A DNA stretch of 16,975 nucleotides from Oscillospiraceae bacterium. Its GTDB lineage: Bacteria > Bacillota > Clostridia > Oscillospirales > Ruminococcaceae. A program made the position numbers and the translations under genes. Below the pieces are notes generated by a model. The model ran no database searches and was not told where the DNA came from. It worked only from the letters and a program-made list of their open reading frames with translations. How positions within the stretch are numbered: position 1 is the first letter of the stretch; every line of letters starts with the position of its first letter. The stretch is taken from assembly GCA_016295545.1 (NCBI GenBank), contig JAEDLA010000006.1, forward strand, positions 1-16,975, read 5' to 3'. Shown in pieces: positions 14,223 through 16,975 of the stretch.

Positions 14223-16844
14223 TCAGGACTTTTCATTCATTCTTGCCCGTCTCTCGTCAAGCTGCATTCTTGTAATAAGTACCTTACGTGGCTTAGCGCC
14301 CTCACTTGGACCGATTACGCCTAATTCCTCAAGCTCGTCCATAATTCTTGCCGCCCTTGCGTAGCCTAATTTCAGCTTTCTCTGGAGCATTGACGTTGAA
14401 AGCTGACCATTGTCAACAGCCACAGCCATTGCACGCTCAACATAATCCTCGTCACTTCCGGCAGCATAGGCTGACTCGGAGGAATCGTCCTTATCATTTT
14501 TGCTGACCGGAACAAGACTTTCAACAGCTTCAATGATTTCGCTGTCAAACTCTCCCTGAGCCTGACTTTTAATGAAGCTGACGGTATTTTCAATATCCTT
14601 TGTAGAAGCAAAGCAGCCCTGAACTCTCACCGGCTTGCTTGAACCGATAGGCATATAGAGCATATCGCCGTTGCCGAGAAGCTTGTCTGCGCCTGCCATA
14701 TCGATAATTGTTCTTGAATCCACCTGTGACATAACGGAAAGAGCAATACGGCTGGGGATATTTGCCTTGATAAGACCAGTAATAACATCAGTTGTAGGTC
14801 TCTGAGTAGCCACAACAAGGTGCATTCCGGCAGCACGTCCCATTTGTGCAAGGCGGCAAATGGAGTCCTCCACCTCTTTGCCGGCAACAAGCATCATGTC
14901 AGCAAGCTCATCAATAAATATAACGATCTGCGGTATGCGCTCCACCTCGTCATTGGAGTCAGCCATTTCGTTATATGATTTTATGTCATTGGCACCGTCC
15001 TCAGCAAACATCTGATAGCGGCGCATCATTTCATTTACTGCCCAGTTCAGAGCGCCTGCTGCCTTTTTGCTGTCAGTAACAATGGGAATAAGCAGGTGAG
15101 GAAGTCCCTCGAATATCTTGAATTCAACGATTTTCGGATCAATGAGGATAAGCTTTACCTCGTCGGGAGTTGCGTTGTAGAGAATGCTCATAATAATTGA
15201 ACGTGTGCAGACAGATTTACCTGAACCGGTAGTGCCTGCGATAATAACGTGGGGCATTTTCGCAACATCGCCAAGAATGATTTTTCCGGCTATATCCTTG
15301 CCTACAGCAAAGGTAAGCTTGCTTTTTGAGTTGCGGAAGTCCTGAGACGCAAGGATTTCCCTGAGAGTGACCATATCCTTTTTGGTGTTGGGGACTTCGA
15401 TTCCCACTGCTGCCTTTCCCGGTACAGGAGCTTCGATACGAACGCCCTGAGCCGCAAGATACAGGGCAATATCGTCCTCCAGTCCCTTTATCTTTGAAAC
15501 CTTTACACCGGCACCGGGCTGTATCTCATAGCGAGTGATTGAAGGGCCTCTGTAAATGTCGCTGATACGGACGGTAACTCCGAAGCTTTTCAGTGTATTT
15601 ACAATTATTTCTGCCTTTTCACGCATTTCAAATGAAGCTTCTTCGCCGTTTGCTTTTATCTCCGGAGGAGTAAGCAGATCAAGAGAGGGCAGAACATACT
15701 GAGGACGTATCTCCTCCTGCGGAACAGGCAGAAGCTCTGATTCAGCCTGTGTTTCGCTGTTTTTCTTGTCAAGCTCGTCAACTGCCTGTGAAATAAGCTC
15801 CGAAAGTCCGTCATAAACACCGGAGGACTTTTCTTTGCCTGAACTTTCAGTATTTTCAGGAGCTTCAGGAGCATCTTCGGCAGCCTCTGCGGCAGTTTCC
15901 TCCGCTTCAGCAGACCTGTCCGCCGGTTTCTCTCCGGGCAGAGGTATATCGATAAGAAAATCCTGTTCACTGCTGTCATTTTCAGCATTATCGGAACTTT
16001 TCGGTCTTTTTCGTGGAGGACGGCGGTTATTCACAAGGTTAATGGCTTCAATATCGGCTTCAAAATCGTTTTTCTCGTCGTCATCATCAAAGGCGTCCTC
16101 AAAGTCCCCCCCTGAAATGACATTCCTGAATCCCATAAAGCACCGCCCGATAAATTTGAACGGTCTGGTTATAAGCTCAAGGAACTGAATAAGTCCCAGT
16201 CCCGTAAGAAGCATGGAAAATACGAAAAACATTATTACAGAGATAATTTTTGCTCCGGTAGTACCGAAAATGGAAAGCAGCGGACCGGCTATAATAAATC
16301 CTGCAACGCCGCCGCCTTTAAGCTCCTTTCCGCTTTTGTAAAGCTCGGCAATGTTGTTGAAGAAGCCCTCTCCTGGCAGCTTTCCCACTGAGAATATCTG
16401 CACAGCCGCACTTGCAAGAATAATTATGGCAATGCCCCATACAGCACGTCCGGCAACGCATTTCTGACTTTTTTCCATGCCGATAAGGACTGCCGTATAA
16501 ATGAGCACCACCGGCACAAAGAAAACTGCAAGGCTGAAAATGCCAAGAAGTCCGTTATGTATGCCGTTCCACCCTGCTGAGCCTTTTATAACCGCCATGA
16601 GAAACACAAGAACTCCTGCGGCAAAAAGCACGATAGACCAGAACTGATTTTTCTCATTGCGAAGTGCTCCTGAGCTGAGCTTCTGTTCGGGAGAAGCCTG
16701 TTTGTTTTTCTTTTCCTCACCGCCGGAGCCTTTTTCACCGCCGTTATTTCCGTTACTGCTGTTATTTCCATTTTTCGGCGAATTTCCGCCGTTCTGAGGC
16801 GGACGTCTCTTTCGTCCGTTTCCGTTTCCATTTCCTTCTGCCAT
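14223..16844 (-). CDS. ftsK: DNA translocase FtsK/SpoIIIE
   Basis: ATP-driven DNA pump at the division septum, moving chromosome ends apart or into the forespore. The protein is 873 aa. An Asn/Gly-rich hydrophilic N-terminus (1-60) precedes about four or five membrane segments (68-87, 98-122, 133-152, 180-220). An Asp/Glu/Ala-rich linker covers about 245-400. The motor has Walker A GTTGSGKS at 537-544 and Walker B IVIFIDELAD (D645, E646). The C-terminal winged-helix gamma domain (about 798-860) reads YVERAMAVAVDNGQLSTSML and would recognise polar KOPS/SRS sites. Whether it serves sporulation or only division cannot be told from sequence. GGAAGGAG lies 6 bases before the ATG. A strong hairpin sits just upstream of that site. 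Confidence 0.95.
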   Translation of the reverse strand: MAEGNGNGNGRKRRPPQNGGNSPKNGNNSSNGNNGGEKGSGGEEKKNKQASPEQKLSSGALRNEKNQFWSIVLFAAGVLVFLMAVIKGSAGWNGIHNGLLGIFSLAVFFVPVVLIYTAVLIGMEKSQKCVAGRAVWGIAIIILASAAVQIFSVGKLPGEGFFNNIAELYKSGKELKGGGVAGFIIAGPLLSIFGTTGAKIISVIMFFVFSMLLTGLGLIQFLELITRPFKFIGRCFMGFRNVISGGDFEDAFDDDDEKNDFEADIEAINLVNNRRPPRKRPKSSDNAENDSSEQDFLIDIPLPGEKPADRSAEAEETAAEAAEDAPEAPENTESSGKEKSSGVYDGLSELISQAVDELDKKNSETQAESELLPVPQEEIRPQYVLPSLDLLTPPEIKANGEEASFEMREKAEIIVNTLKSFGVTVRISDIYRGPSITRYEIQPGAGVKVSKIKGLEDDIALYLAAQGVRIEAPVPGKAAVGIEVPNTKKDMVTLREILASQDFRNSKSKLTFAVGKDIAGKIILGDVAKMPHVIIAGTTGSGKSVCTRSIIMSILYNATPDEVKLILIDPKIVEFKIFEGLPHLLIPIVTDSKKAAGALNWAVNEMMRRYQMFAEDGANDIKSYNEMADSNDEVERIPQIVIFIDELADMMLVAGKEVEDSICRLAQMGRAAGMHLVVATQRPTTDVITGLIKANIPSRIALSVMSQVDSRTIIDMAGADKLLGNGDMLYMPIGSSKPVRVQGCFASTKDIENTVSFIKSQAQGEFDSEIIEAVESLVPVSKNDKDDSSESAYAAGSDEDYVERAMAVAVDNGQLSTSMLQRKLKLGYARAARIMDELEELGVIGPSEGAKPRKVLITRMQLDERRARMNEKS

Positions 16845-16862
16845 AAAAATCTCCTTCCGTTC

Positions 16863-16898
16863 TCCGGCTGTTCAGGGAAGCACCCCTAAACTGCCGGA
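16863..16898 (-). promoter_or_regulatory. Strong hairpin immediately upstream of the ftsK ribosome binding site
   Basis: A 15-position stem with a 6-base loop: TCCGGC pairs with GCCGGA at the base and GTTTAGGG with CCCTGAAC at the top, with one A-A mismatch and one G-T wobble. It ends about 9 bases before GGAAGGAG. No U-tract follows directly, apart from TTTTT between the ribosome binding site and the ATG. It may be a leader structure, a processing site or a weak attenuator between ftsK and the upstream gene. Confidence 0.5.
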
Positions 16899-16911
16899 AA
16901 ATCCTGCATCA

Positions 16912-16975
16912 TCATGTATACCTTTTTTCACTGCATTCAATCATATCATAAAGGCACTGCATTGCGTCACTGAGA
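16912..16975 (-). CDS. Possible 3' end of an upstream gene, cut by the window edge
   Basis: One minus-strand frame is open from the window edge to a TGA at 16912-16914, encoding 20 residues ending in CSEKRYT. The other two frames close earlier. The segment is too short to identify. A gene upstream of ftsK on the same strand would be ordinary in Firmicutes. The 67 bases between its stop and the ftsK start contain the hairpin at 16863-16898. Confidence 0.3.
   Translation of the reverse strand, partial: LSDAMQCLYDMIECSEKRYT

Noticed and set aside
16860..16975. A promoter for ftsK near TATACA at about 16916-16921
   Set aside because: No acceptable -35 hexamer lies 16-18 bases upstream; the nearest TTGAAT is only 14 bases away, so I do not call it.

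Overview
The window looks like a chromosomal segment of an anaerobic, cellulosome-forming Firmicute of the Ruminococcus type (R. flavefaciens-like Oscillospiraceae). The evidence is two secreted family 9 cellulases that both end in a dockerin, an IspH-ribosomal protein S1 fusion of the kind known from Clostridia, moderate G+C, and strong AGGAGG-type ribosome binding sites. The species is inferred from protein style only. Every recognised gene is on the minus strand, so transcription runs from high to low coordinates.

Right part (about 16975 to 6181): a tightly packed housekeeping run, probably one long operon. In transcription order it holds a possible 3' end of an upstream gene, the DNA translocase FtsK, a YgiQ-type radical SAM protein, a membrane-anchored ComEC-like metallo-beta-lactamase-fold protein, a DUF3006 protein, a YhiN/HI0933-type flavoprotein, a PF06541 membrane protein, cytidylate kinase, the acyltransferase PlsC, and an IspH-S1 fusion. 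Gaps are 12 nt or less and many genes overlap (ATGA, TAATG or 8-nt overlaps, and one 49-nt overlap). A strong hairpin terminator lies at 5974-6003. The fusion gene carries a well-formed ribosome binding site and ATG exactly at the S1 module, and a promoter-like sequence further upstream inside ispH, so S1 may also be made separately.

Left part (about 5970 to 104): two separately transcribed cellulosomal cellulase genes. Each has its own sigma-A-type promoter, a 5' leader with hairpins, and an intrinsic terminator. The first transcribed is GH9-CBM3c-dockerin, a processive endoglucanase layout. The second is CBM4-Ig-GH9-dockerin, a CbhA/CelK-like layout. Their dockerins are nearly identical in protein sequence, so they probably dock on the same scaffoldin cohesins and act together on cellulose.

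A 160-bp imperfect-palindrome element, MITE-like, lies at 6012-6171 between the fusion gene and its terminator. A second copy, cut by the window edge, lies at 1-98; it is 97% identical over the shared part and in the same orientation. The two copies flank the cellulase pair as direct repeats about 6.07 kb apart. I see no defence system, CRISPR array, tRNA, rRNA or transposase gene. The most notable signals are the repeat-flanked cellulase cassette, the nested S1 expression signals and the structured leaders of the cellulase genes.
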